Counted from the stretch's first letter, positions 1 to 8,900 are shown. The stretch: DNA of 11,463 nt from Stephanodiscus triporus (GCA_036939755.1 JALLAZ010003331.1:1-11463); one strand, 5' to 3'. Notes: a model not told the origin generated them from the letters alone. Numbers and translations: made by a program.

Positions 1-471
1 GACCCCGCCGACGACCTCGCCATCGTCGACGACGCCATCTCCGGCGACGGCGACGTCTCCGTCTCCGTCGACGTCGTCCTTGCCGTCGTCGGCGTAATAG
101 ACGTCGGCGTAGTCGTGATTGACGACGGGACAGTCGCCGAACATGCAGCCCGCGTTCGGATCCCTGGATAGGTATCCCCCACCGTTCGGACACTCGAACA
201 CGTCGTCGGGGCAGACGATGGCGTCGTCCGGGGCGGCGACGACGGCCGCGACTCCCACCGTCGTCGACGAGGGCGACGGGGGGATCGTCAGCAGCGCGAA
301 CGCGACGGCGACTGCGATGGCGGTCGTCGTCGTTCTCGTCCTCGTCCTCGTCCTGGTAGTGCGCCTGCCCTCCCCGCGACGTCGACGCGGAGGGGGGCAT
401 CCGTCGATCGGTAGGGACGGCTCCATCGTTATTCTCGGCGTCTCTTCTGGGCGCTTCCGGGCGGCGATCAT
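1..471 (-). CDS. Partial CDS: membrane-anchored protein with four-Cys motif, paralogue of the divergent gene at 932
   Basis: An open frame of 157 codons runs from an ATG at 471-469 to base 1 with no stop, so the C-terminus lies off the left edge. A second in-frame ATG at 426-424 (codon 16) is an alternative start. The protein has a basic Arg/Thr-rich N-terminus (about residues 29-50), a short hydrophobic segment (about 51-64, Ala/Val/Leu-rich, a likely signal anchor or signal peptide), a Pro/Ser stretch, and a four-cysteine motif with C87, C94, C109 and C114 containing ECPNGGG and SRDPNAGC. An Asp/Gly-rich acidic tail follows. The order and the motif match the plus-strand gene starting at 932 (Cys spacing x6/x14/x4 here, x6/x13/x4 there), so I infer a paralogue that may also continue into a cytochrome b561-like domain outside the window. 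The Cys motif resembles a short CP-DV-x-EC...RDP...C-x-F-x-x-CP motif known from many marine microbial proteins. Its function is unknown to me. Confidence 0.75.
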   Translation of the reverse strand, partial: MIAARKRPEETPRITMEPSLPIDGCPPPRRRRGEGRRTTRTRTRTRTTTTAIAVAVAFALLTIPPSPSSTTVGVAAVVAAPDDAIVCPDDVFECPNGGGYLSRDPNAGCMFGDCPVVNHDYADVYYADDGKDDVDGDGDVAVAGDGVVDDGEVVGGV

Positions 472-519
472 AATATTATAATGCAAATATTTCTCTCTCT
501 TTACAATCTCTATCTATCG

Positions 520-532
520 TATGTATCGTATG
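520..532 (-). promoter_or_regulatory. 13-bp element CATACGATACATA, copy upstream of the minus-strand gene
   Basis: Read on the minus strand these bases are CATACGATACATA, ending 48 bases before the ATG at 471. The identical 13-mer occurs on the plus strand at 844-856 upstream of the other gene, in the same orientation relative to its gene. It lies in low-complexity AT-rich sequence, so it may be a shared regulatory or 5' UTR element or a remnant of an inverted duplication. Confidence 0.4.
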
Positions 533-843
533 ATACATCATAACGCAGTTTACCTACTCGGTTCTCTAAAAAATACCGCAGATAGAAGTCTTTTTTATTC
601 AATAATTTGGATGTCTATCTAGATTCGATTCACGATCGATTGGTTTGCGGAGATTTGCGGTACGATATGTTCTCCAGAAAAGTCTTTACGACAGTCGTTA
701 TTTAACTCCATGCACAACTTTAAGGGCATTGCGACGATCTCGACCTAACAAATGACTCTTTTTAATAATTACTGTAATCGTTAAAATGCCACAATAAATT
801 TTTTGCATGCCGCGACGGAGTGCAGTGAAGGATATCGATAATA

Positions 844-856
844 CATACGATACATA
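844..856 (+). promoter_or_regulatory. 13-bp element CATACGATACATA, copy upstream of the plus-strand gene
   Basis: This is an exact 13-bp match, in inverted orientation, to bases 520-532, ending 75 bases before the ATG at 932. Both copies therefore point toward their own gene. It is followed by ATAATATTATT, and an ATAATATTAT run also lies between the other copy and its ATG, which adds some support for shared upstream structure. Confidence 0.4.
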
Positions 857-931
857 ATATTATTATTATTACCCAGAGAGGATTTCTCCTTCCTCCCCCC
901 CGACGGCCCGGAAGACGACGCCATCTCGCCC

Positions 932-2437
932 ATGCCCCCCCCCCCACCGAATCAACGACGTCCCGCCGACGGAGGACGTCCCCCGCCATCGCTCCCTCGC
1001 CGCGAGGCGACCACCGTCGTTGTCGTTCGACGCTGGGGGCATCGAGGGAGAAGGACGACGACGAGGACGACGACGACGACGATGACGATCACGATCATCA
1101 TCGCGACGACGATCGCCATCATCGTCGCGCTGCGGGCGACGGCGGCAATCCGCGTCCCGCCCTCCCCGTCGGACGCCGGGGTCGCCGCCACGATCGCGAC
1201 CGGGGCGAGCGCGCGACGTCTCCAGGGGGGAGGGGGGGACGGGCCCGTCGTCGTCGTGGGGGACGACGGCGACGACGACGTGCTGACGAGGGATTGGGAC
1301 GGCAAGGACCCGAGCGAGGCCGTGGCCGTGGTCGACGAGGACAGGGAGGACAGGCCCGTCGTGCCGGTATGTCCCGAGGACGTGCGGGAGTGCCACTCGG
1401 GCGGGATCGTGGAGAGGGATCCCGACAGCGGCTGCGCCTTCTACCCGTGTCCCGACATCGACGAGGAGACGGGCGTCGTCGATTGGGCGGACGATTCGAT
1501 CGAGGGGGAGGAGGAGCTCGTGGGGGAATGGGAGGACGAGACGATATCGAGCCTCGCGGCGACGGTCGAAGAGAAGGACGTCGCGGCGCACGCGGACGAG
1601 CAAATCCTGGAGGAGATGGAGGGCGGCGGGGTGGGATCGGCTTCATCGTATCAGTCCTCCGGCGCGCCCGACGTCGTCGGCAGTCGCCGCTCCTCCTGGG
1701 TGGCCCACGGCACGATCGGCGCATTGGCCTTCGGCCTGCTCGTGCCCGCGGCGATATCTTCCTCCCTCCTCCGCGATTGCATGCCCGTACGTTGGGTATA
1801 CGTGCACGTCGGGACCAACACGCTGTCGTTCGTCGCGACCCTCGTCGCGGTCGGCGTCGCCGTCGCGACGATGCACGGCACCATCGCCGTCGAGGGCGGA
1901 CGTCACATGGACGAGAGGCATCACGTCGCGGGGCTGCTCCTCCTGCTCCTCGTCAGCTTCCAGACTGCCAACGGCTTCATGCGCCCTCCTCGGGAATCCG
2001 ACCGCCGCGACGACGACGCACGATCGTACGCGACGGGCGGGGGGGGCATCACGAGGCGAAGGTTGTGGCATTGTTTCCACGTCACGAGCGGATTATTCAT
2101 TTTCGTATTGGGGGCGTGTCAGGTCCGGAGCGGATTGGGCCTGTTCGCGGACCGATTCGGAGTCCCCGATTACGGCATGGCGTACGTCGTTTACATATCC
2201 TCTTTGGCCGTGACCCTCATCGGCGTCAAGGCGTGGATGATGTGGAGGGAGAAGAAGAAGATGATGACGAGAAAATCGAGCAATCCGGAGTTGCAATTGC
2301 CTAACGGTGGTAGGAGTGAGGAAGTTCTTCCTCCACTCAAAAAGTCGTCAACAACGGCGACCAAGCGTACTTCCATGGATTCGTTGACTTCGTACAAGTG
2401 GGATGAGTTTTCGGCGGTTATAGAAGGGGCTGCATAG
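932..2437 (+). CDS. Cytochrome b561-like transmembrane protein with N-terminal four-Cys motif
   Basis: This is a complete 501-codon ORF. The ATG at 932 is the first in frame after a TAA at 839, and it ends in TAG at 2435. Residues 41-50 are Thr/Arg-rich and 51-68 form a hydrophobic anchor. Residues 102-140 are acidic. C147, C154, C168 and C173 form a compact Cys motif (ECHSGG, ERDPDSGC, FYPCP). Residues 175-235 are an acidic linker. The C-terminal half has about five hydrophobic segments (roughly 256-280, 288-315, 331-350, 380-398, 413-436) with single histidines at H259 (VAHG), H292 (VHVG), H330/H331 (HHVAG) and H383 (FHVTSG). This is the pattern of the four haem-ligating histidines of cytochrome b561/FRRS1-type domains, which carry electrons across membranes, often from ascorbate or to ferric iron. 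A basic cytoplasmic tail ends the protein. The electron-transfer role is inferred from the family and the membrane is unknown. Codons are strongly GC-rich. It is divergent from, and paralogous to, the partial gene at 1-471. Confidence 0.8.
   Translation: MPPPPPNQRRPADGGRPPPSLPRREATTVVVVRRWGHRGRRTTTRTTTTTMTITIIIATTIAIIVALRATAAIRVPPSPSDAGVAATIATGASARRLQGGGGDGPVVVVGDDGDDDVLTRDWDGKDPSEAVAVVDEDREDRPVVPVCPEDVRECHSGGIVERDPDSGCAFYPCPDIDEETGVVDWADDSIEGEEELVGEWEDETISSLAATVEEKDVAAHADEQILEEMEGGGVGSASSYQSSGAPDVVGSRRSSWVAHGTIGALAFGLLVPAAISSSLLRDCMPVRWVYVHVGTNTLSFVATLVAVGVAVATMHGTIAVEGGRHMDERHHVAGLLLLLLVSFQTANGFMRPPRESDRRDDDARSYATGGGGITRRRLWHCFHVTSGLFIFVLGACQVRSGLGLFADRFGVPDYGMAYVVYISSLAVTLIGVKAWMMWREKKKMMTRKSSNPELQLPNGGRSEEVLPPLKKSSTTATKRTSMDSLTSYKWDEFSAVIEGAA
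1053..1110 (+). repeat. GAC/GAT trinucleotide-rich tract inside the b561-like gene
   Basis: This is an imperfect (GAC)n array with GAG and GAT interruptions. In the gene's frame it encodes the Thr/Arg/Ile run just before and into the N-terminal membrane segment. The divergent paralogue has a related Thr/Arg array at the same place. It is a slippage-prone microsatellite that also creates the long spurious ORFs on the opposite strand. Confidence 0.7.
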
Positions 2438-3810
2438 AATCAGGCAGCGATAGTGTGTATAGTACTCGTAGTTCCAATTAACCATACGCGGTTGCGCCCG
2501 TCTTGTACTAAAATGGGGTCAAACATGTTTGTTGTTGTTCGTCAAGGCACAACGATTCTAAGGGGTTCCTGTCGATGCTCTCCATCTTTATCTCATTGTT
2601 CGACGGAAAATTCCCCAAAGATAGAAGTGGAGTGAGTAAGTGCATACTCATCGTTATATGCATCATTTCATCAATTGGAGAAGGTTGCCATTACAGGTGT
2701 TCAATGCCAAACCCTCAAGCTTGGGTCGACTGACACGAATCCACAAGGTATGCAAGTAGAGTATACTATCAATTATTATATGCAGCAGTCTATGAGATCT
2801 GATTTGGGAGGAAGATCTATCACCCCTGAAAATGACTTTCTTCTTTGACAATGACAATGACGATGTCATAAAGACATTCATGCTACTGCTTTTGACTGCA
2901 AGCATTGCTGCTGGCTCTGGAAAAAGTAATGATAAAGTACAAACCACAGTGGGAAGCTCCCTCCAAGGGCATCATTCGCTTGTCATAAGCCTAAGCTTTA
3001 CATAAGTTTTGAGCATAGGTTAGGTTTAGATTCTATTCCTCCTTGCCAATACAAACATCAGCTCAACATATCTATGGCTGGGGAATTCTCTTGATAATTA
3101 ATGAATGGCCAATGATTGCTTACAGGATCAATCAAACCGCATAGCCCCAATACATCATCTACTTTAGTTTATTAAGCAATGTAACCCTTACCTATCAACT
3201 CTGTTGGAAAATGCATCATTGACATTTTTCTATCAATAGAGTAAAACCTTGAGAGTCAACATGGTCCATGTAATTTTTGTTGAAAAAAATGACCAGAATC
3301 TACCTGCTGGGCAAGTCAAAGTCTTAATTTTTTGTCGCAGCTCCCGCCTAGTAAATTCTCCATTATTGCTAGCTATTTGGTCAGTTATTATACAACATTC
3401 ATATGGGAAATTTTAAGCGTGGAAATTGTTCTAGTGCATGAGTGGATGATGCATCTGCAGTTGGGTGCACAATTTCGGCATCATTTGGTCTATTGATGCT
3501 ACTAGAGCGGTGGACACCAGGTACCTCCTAAAAATGGAGGGAACCAAAGTACACATAGGAATTGGTACTTTCTATGGAAGAATTTGCCAGTTCCCTCCTC
3601 TCACAGTATGATTCATTCTACTAGTGTGCTATGAGATTCTTATTTGGGCAATCGTGGGAGAATATTCGCTTGAAGCTAGTGAAAAATATTTTCGGAAGGG
3701 AAAATACTTTTAAGCTAACAAACGAGTTGTCGGAACATGTATTAGAAAATTATAAACTCATTTGAGTGTAAGCTATCTAGCGAGAATAAATTGAGCCAAA
3801 TCGAGCTTTT

Positions 3811-3835
3811 GGTGTCAGAACATTCTTCTGACACC
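3811..3835. repeat. Perfect 10-bp inverted repeat, 5-nt loop
   Basis: GGTGTCAGAA (3811-3820) and TTCTGACACC (3826-3835) are exact reverse complements around the loop CATTC. It lies in gene-poor DNA with no U-tract, so a bacterial-type terminator is not implied. It could be a mobile-element terminus or a chance hairpin. Confidence 0.5.
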
Positions 3836-3840
3836 TCAAT

Positions 3841-3841
3841 N
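3841..3841. other. Ambiguous base (N)
   Basis: This is the only non-ACGT base in the window. It falls between two hairpin-forming segments (3811-3835 and 3859-3877), so it may mark a sequencing or assembly difficulty or an allelic difference. Confidence 0.95.
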
Positions 3842-3858
3842 CATCAGATAAGCATGGT

Positions 3859-3877
3859 AGTGCTTCTATTAAGCACT
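3859..3877. repeat. Perfect 7-bp inverted repeat, 5-nt loop
   Basis: AGTGCTT (3859-3865) and AAGCACT (3871-3877) pair around CTATT, 23 bases beyond the larger hairpin at 3811-3835. No coding context; function unknown. Confidence 0.4.
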
Positions 3878-3999
3878 CCCAATTGGTAAGTCCCTGGCCC
3901 TGACTCATTAGGCATTAGAATACAGGATCAAACATACCAGGGGTACCCTTACCCCCTAAAACTGACAATACAATACCAGATGTCTTACCTAGTACAACA

Positions 4000-4077
4000 T
4001 TGAGACCCACCCAGACTGGATCACACATCCATGTCATATATACGCATGGTGCTTGACAACCCTCATTTGCAATGGAT
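4000..4077. repeat. Diverged direct repeat, copy A
   Basis: This runs from TTGAGACCCACCCAG through ACTGGATCACAC, TTGACAACC and AATGGAT. The same blocks recur in the same order at 4222-4309, with substitutions and small insertions (for example a 3-base CAG insertion in copy B). The copies look like an old segmental duplication of about 80-90 bp. Confidence 0.65.
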
Positions 4078-4168
4078 GGGCATATGGATCCATCACCACT
4101 TCATTATTACGGCAGGTACAAGGCCAGATTTGGGAAATTGGCCAAAATCCTTGGTCACTGCTTGGCTA

Positions 4169-4212
4169 CAAACAGCACCATTACTTATAGCAAACAGCAC
4201 CATTACTTATAG
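4169..4212. repeat. Perfect 22-bp tandem duplication
   Basis: The 22-bp unit beginning CAAACAGCACC and ending TTACTTATAG occurs at 4169-4190 and again, without change, at 4191-4212. Exact identity suggests a recent event. It lies between the two diverged direct repeats. Confidence 0.8.
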
Positions 4213-4221
4213 AAATGAGGC

Positions 4222-4309
4222 TTGAGACCCACCCAGCAGACTGGATCACACGTCCATTTCATACATATACAAGGTGTTTGACAACCTTCATATGCAACTC
4301 CCAATGGAT
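4222..4309. repeat. Diverged direct repeat, copy B
   Basis: Second copy of the segment at 4000-4077, about 10 bp longer. On the minus strand both copies can be read as a peptide with GCQ-x-PC, CDPV and WVGL in the same order, and one length difference is exactly three bases. This is weak and does not establish coding. Confidence 0.6.
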
Positions 4310-5447
4310 TTGGCCGGGTGGGCCCGATCAACACTAGCATGAGACGAAGGACAAAGTCAAGCATTGGGACAGAATGGCTCTCAGAAAGATTGTTTGACAT
4401 CACCTTGTCATGGAATGACATCCCAATTCCCCCAACATTCTCCATGATTCTGTCACTATAACATGTTTGATACAGCCTAACATGATGGACCAGCCCTGAT
4501 CGGAATATGACTCTTCTGTTGGGTCACCTTGTGCACCTGATTGAATACACACGATGATCCGACAACCAATGTTACATGAGAGTAAATCTTCTAGAACAAA
4601 TCAGGAGAGTTCAAGGCAATCAGACATATTGCACAAAAACAAAGATGTGCAATGTTGAGATCAAAGTCACAAAGACAACTTGGCTGAGCATTGAGAATTG
4701 TAGCCGACTTTTTTTTACTAGCATGTGCTGAAGTTGTAATTCAGTTGCTTTTGGTAAGCTGTGTTGAATCGGATGATGTACTAAACCTCTGGATGACCAT
4801 GGATGAACCAAGCTGCATTAAACATCATTGGATGAATGAAGGAAAATAGCCACTGTCAAGCATAATTTTGCTATTCTACTTCTTAGGCTGCTTTGCATTT
4901 GACTAGCCTTGTTCGCGGGAGTGGGTGAATAGTCCGCATTATTGTTGACACTGTCCGTGTCAGATGGATACACTTTGAATGCATCAGCATCTTGAGGTCT
5001 AATCCCTGCGCCACAAGTACAATGTCCTCCCTTCTTCTGAGCAGGAGAATATCCCGTCAATGCTAGGTTGGAGAGACGCTTTTTGGAGCCATCCCGAAAG
5101 AGATTTGTTGCCCCGGCACATTGGAGCGATGCAGGGGACACCCGAGAAGGGGTGGGAGTAGCAGAAATGCAACAGCATTATTAGTTACGGCTGATGATGG
5201 AGCATTGGGCAATGGCGGCAAGGTTTTTTTGATATGGTGGTGATTTAATTTTTTCTCTCTCACTGTGCTCCCTTTTTTGGGAGAGGATGGGCAAAACAAG
5301 GAACAGGGCAAAATTGTCAACGTATACTAGAGCTTTTAAGATGCTACCACATTAGCAAGGGGTCAAAACTTTAGTGACAGTGGCTTAGAGGCAAGAAAAT
5401 TGTTAGTGTACACTGGGCTATTGGTCAGGGGTTGAAGCCTCCAGCCT

Positions 5448-5591
5448 TTACTCCCAATAATTTTGGACACCAGTTGTGAGCAACATCTTTGGACTTGCCT
5501 TAGCCTCCTCCTGTGCCTGTGTCATCAATACCCTTATCAATACATCCACACATTTTTGGTAAATTGTCATAGACTCAACCGCACCAAACAT
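5448..5591 (-). other. Short ORF of 47 codons beside the LTR, possible gene remnant
   Basis: ATG at 5591-5589, stop TAA at 5450-5448. The peptide begins MFGAVESM and has an even, protein-like composition with a hydrophilic helical stretch around QAQEEAKA. No family was recognised. A TTTCAG resembling a 3' splice site lies just upstream, about 35 bases from the retrotransposon boundary at 5641, so it could be an exon or fragment separated from the rest of a gene by the insertion. It could equally be chance. Confidence 0.12.
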
Positions 5592-5640
5592 TTTGTGCAG
5601 CCTTTCTGAAATTTTAAATTAGTGCAGGAGCAGCCTCCAG

Positions 5641-5790
5641 TGAAGAAGAGCAGTATTGGTGGTAAACAATACTTAGATTATTTATGAGAGTCTATTGAGA
5701 CAATCAACTACATTATTGATGGTGTTGGCGTTTCATGTGAGTCTGACTCAGCGATGGTCTGGCCATGGTAAGAGTCAGGTGATCTACACA
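5641..5790 (-). repeat. 3' LTR (about 150 bp)
   Basis: The outer (U5) end is fixed by the repeat: plus-strand TGAAGAAGAG at 5641, so the sense strand ends TCTTCTTCA. The inner (U3) end is not fixed, because only 55 bp of the other LTR are visible. I placed it at 5790 because the sense strand there starts TGTGTAGATC, giving a TG...CA LTR, just after GC/purine-rich CCGCAAGGG. Starting at 5788 (TGTAGATC) fits as well. It contains a TGAGTCTGACTCA palindrome and a CATAAATA box. Confidence 0.75.
5738..5750. promoter_or_regulatory. Palindrome TGAGTCTGACTCA in LTR U3, bZIP-like site
   Basis: This 13-bp palindrome contains TGACTCA, the core bound by AP-1/GCN4-type bZIP factors, and a GAGTCA half-site lies at 5772-5777. 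It sits upstream of the putative CATAAATA box in the sense direction, where a U3 enhancer is expected. Binding is inferred from the motif only. Confidence 0.4.
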
Positions 5791-5903
5791 CCCTTGCGGC
5801 AACATCCAAGATGTAGAAAAAATAAGATAAAAAGTGAAAAAGAAAAATGGGAAAACCCTTGCGGGGAAACCCGTTTGCCAATGGTTAGGTGAGAGGTGTA
5901 CAA
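5791..5903 (-). other. Retrotransposon 3' UTR with candidate polypurine tract
   Basis: This lies between the pol stop and the 3' LTR. The sense strand is U-rich across about 5810-5855. The only purine-leaning sequence next to the LTR is CCGCAAGGG (5791-5799). CCGCAAGGGT also occurs at 5855-5864 on the sense strand, a 10-bp direct repeat. The polypurine tract assignment is therefore tentative. Confidence 0.35.
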
Positions 5904-8900
5904 TCATTGAGGGAAAGTATCGGGTGGATCCCATATGCCTGCATGAGTGGTGCGATGGGCTTCATGGTAGGCATCTGGGTGGTGTTTAGTGTTGTAATCA
6001 GCCCAGTTTTTAGAACCGGCATCCCAATAGTAACGAAACTGATCTTGGGATTCACGGCAACGGAGCCACCAAAATCTCATGTCCATCATTTTACTTCGTC
6101 GCGGTACAATGGTATTGTTAGTGACCCCTGCAGCGGTAGAGTTATCAGTTTGGATGGGAGATTTGGGTTGGGGCCAGCCCATGTCAATAAGGGTTTGGCG
6201 ATGTGGGATCATTTCACGAGCAGTGATGAAGAGAGCAGCAAGCTCAGATTCAGCCGCGGAGGCCATGACGAATTTGATAATTTGTGCAATTGACAGGACG
6301 GCGCCGTTGAACCTAGGGAAAGGGTCATTCTCAGAGAGAAAAATGTGAGCGCCGGCTCTGCTGCGAGCATTGGTTTCATTGAGAAAGCCCGCATCCGAGT
6401 GTGCACAGAGAATCATATCGCTTGCGCGATATACAATACCATCATTGGGATAGGTTGCAACGTAATCCAGGAGTAGATGTACCATTTGTTCGGTGGCGAC
6501 GGTGGCTGTCGCTTGTCTCGCCGCAATGGCACTCAGTGCGACAAGGAGTTTGTTGTCAACGGCTCGGGCATAGTACAACAGGGAGCCCACAATTTCCTGA
6601 ATGCGGCGTTTGCGGTCTTCAGGGAGCAAGGCGGATGCGTCATCGTCCGGCGCGAATTGGGTAGTGGCCCCATAGGCAATAGGAAGACAAGCATGTGGTG
6701 AGAGACGCCGCTTTGCAGGGCGTGGGTGTTTGAACTTGAGGAGCAAGTTGTCAATGTATCCGTGCATGCTGATGCGGCAGCGTTTGCGAGGATAATCCCA
6801 TTTGATGGAGATACCTGCAAGTTTGTCGCCGGCCATGTTGAACTGAACGCCGTGGTACTTCTTGAGAATATCGAGTAAGAAGTTGAAGTGTTCTATGCCA
6901 ACATATTCGACACCAAAGTCATCAACGATGAGACAGAATTGGATTGGACGCCATTTATGACGCCAGAGGCCAGGGGTAGAGAGAGACTCGTAGAAACCTT
7001 CTTTGACGAGGCGCGAGCGAAGAAGATTGTTGGCGAGGATGCCAGCCTGCGGGAGACCATAGCAGCCCTGGCGAATTTCAAAATACACCCAGCCGTCACG
7101 GTCACGGCCGTGGAGGTTGTATTCCTGAATGAACTCATCTGGAATGTCCGTCATTTTGATGCGGACATATTCTGGGTCCGGCATGGGCGTGTCAAGGTAG
7201 AAGTTCTTGAGATCGATGGTGCTAAAGCGGGCGCCTTTTCGTGAGAGAACGCTGTTCAGCAGAAGTTTGACCAATTCCAGGGAAGCGGTGTTAGTCCCGA
7301 CGTCACCAGGATAACAGATACGGCTGCCGCCAATCGTGATCCTGGTGCGGTCAGGATCATCCTTTTCTGGACGGACTTCGCAAACGACGAGAGTATGGCA
7401 AATTTCTTTTCGTTTGTGAGCGGGAATGTCATCGTATTCAATTAGAAAAAACGTGTTAGTGCCGTCAACGCGTTTGGTGTTGGGGGAGGGCCCAGTGCCA
7501 ATCCCTTGGCACAGGCGGCCGAGCTCATTTGCATAGGACTTATCCCAGACAGGTTTGAACTTGGGATCGCGGCGTAGTTGGCGATGCTCCAAGAATTCAC
7601 CCGTGGCAGGATCCAAGACAGAGAGTGCTTGGCAGAGGAGAGCAAAGTCAGTGGCCTCTGGTGTCGTCATGGCGTGGGCGCGACACAATCCAGCAAATCC
7701 CATGGGCACCGGCACTGGGGTGGGTTGAGCTTTAGGCGTAGGAACAAAACCTGCATAGCGTTGGGGGCAACCTGAGAAAAGTGCAAGGTTAGATGGTGGC
7801 GCACGTGATCTGGTGCGGTGGGCAATAGGTTCCCGTGGTGGTAACGTAGGAGCGGGAGGCGCCATCGGCAACATGCCCACCCTTGGAGGTGGGGACATGC
7901 CCACCCTTGGAGGTGGGGTTTCGGCAAACGTAATCCGCCGCGGGGTGACCGTGGTCACAACAGGTGCGCGTGGGCGCAGGGCTGAAACCGCAGGGGGGGG
8001 AGGAGACAATTGAGACCGAGGAGTGACGGCCATCCTGGGGGATGAGATGTTGTGAGGGAGCGGTGTGTCAGGCCTGACCACCCTTGGACGACCCGGCGTT
8101 GGACTCCTGAGGAGGCCTGTTGGTTGAGGCGCCAGGAGACGCCAGGATTCAAAGACATCTCTGAGGTTGGAGAGCGCCTCAAGTTGCGAAACGGAAGTCG
8201 GGGGCGGCATATCAGTGAGCGCGTCCGTGATGGCACGGAGGCCATGGACAATCCTATCGTCGGTAGAAGGCGCCGGGATGGTGCGGTAGGCATGGCGAAA
8301 TTCTACCGTGTCCGAAATAACTTGGCTCTTGGTGTCCATCTTGACAAGTTTGAAGCAACGATACGAATCGAGGGCAGGCCCGATGTAGAAACCTTCCTTG
8401 GCACGATAATCCCAGGAGCGACGTGTCGTAGGCTTGGCATGAATGAGCACACGACAACCAACTGGACCCAGAGGTGTTTTGTTGAAATCGAAAGGACCGT
8501 GGAAGAATTCCCAAGCTGAGATCTTAGCGTTGATGGACGACTGACGAAGCAGGTTGAGCGTGAGTTCAGCTTGAGGCAGGAGCAAGTCCCAAAGATACGG
8601 TGGAAACGATGGATCAACGCCAGCGAGGATAGCAAGGAAATGATCCTTGAAAGTGCGGATGGCTCGTTCTGCACGATTACGTCGATGCATGTCGGGGGGA
8701 ACAAGTTGGAACTTGGCACGCCAGGCAAACGTGATGGCCTGTTTGAAAGCAGCGCTGGCCTCGTTGTCCATAATCTGTAGGTCAACCGACAGCCCCTTTG
8801 CAGCCAGGCGCGTCATTATGGAGTTGTATGCAGCCAGGCGATGAGTATCACTTTTGGTTTTGAAGGGTTGTTGTAGGATCAGGTTGCCATCAGCATGATA

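Larger units (their letters stand above)
472..931. promoter_or_regulatory. Shared AT-rich upstream region of two divergent paralogous genes
   Basis: This 460-bp stretch separates the two head-to-head start codons and is markedly AT-richer than either coding region. It has no credible ORF. It must hold the 5' UTRs and promoters of both genes. AT-rich runs lie next to both starts (TATAATATTATG at the minus-strand ATG, and an ATT repeat at 860-870 ahead of the plus-strand ATG). A 13-bp element occurs once near each gene (separate entries). No specific core promoter can be assigned from sequence alone. Confidence 0.55.
2438..5640. other. Gene-poor AT-rich spacer, about 3.2 kb
   Basis: Between the b561-like gene and the retrotransposon I see no convincing gene. 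ORFs here are short (about 107 codons or fewer), overlap in several frames, have mixed base composition unlike the GC-rich genes on the left, and show no domain I recognise. What it does hold is listed separately: a diverged direct repeat pair with an internal 22-bp tandem duplication (4000-4309), two 5-nt-loop hairpins around an ambiguous base (3811-3877), and a 47-codon ORF next to the LTR. No tRNA or rRNA was recognised. It is probably decayed repeat or intergenic DNA. Confidence 0.6.

Noticed and set aside
119..481. Plus-strand ORF of 120 codons
   Set aside because: It is antisense to the minus-strand partial gene, which carries the conserved four-Cys motif. The Val/Leu run comes from the reverse of the Thr/Arg codon array.
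869..2304. Long ORFs overlapping the b561-like gene in other frames (for example minus 869-1603 and 1119-1724, plus 1294-2304)
   Set aside because: They are Arg/Pro/Asp-rich low-complexity translations caused by the GAC/GTC-rich, GC-biased sequence. The 932-2437 frame has membrane segments and motifs and is matched by its paralogue; the others have neither.
2838..3003. Plus-strand reading starting MTFFFDNDNDD with a Leu run and VGSS-x-x-G, faintly like the start of PIF/Harbinger-type proteins
   Set aside because: Only a few residues match, no nuclease or further conserved blocks follow, and it stops after about 55 codons. Too weak to call.
4818..5320. Overlapping minus-strand ORFs of 107 and 85 codons
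   Set aside because: No recognisable domain, mixed composition, frames overlap each other; likely chance ORFs in the spacer.
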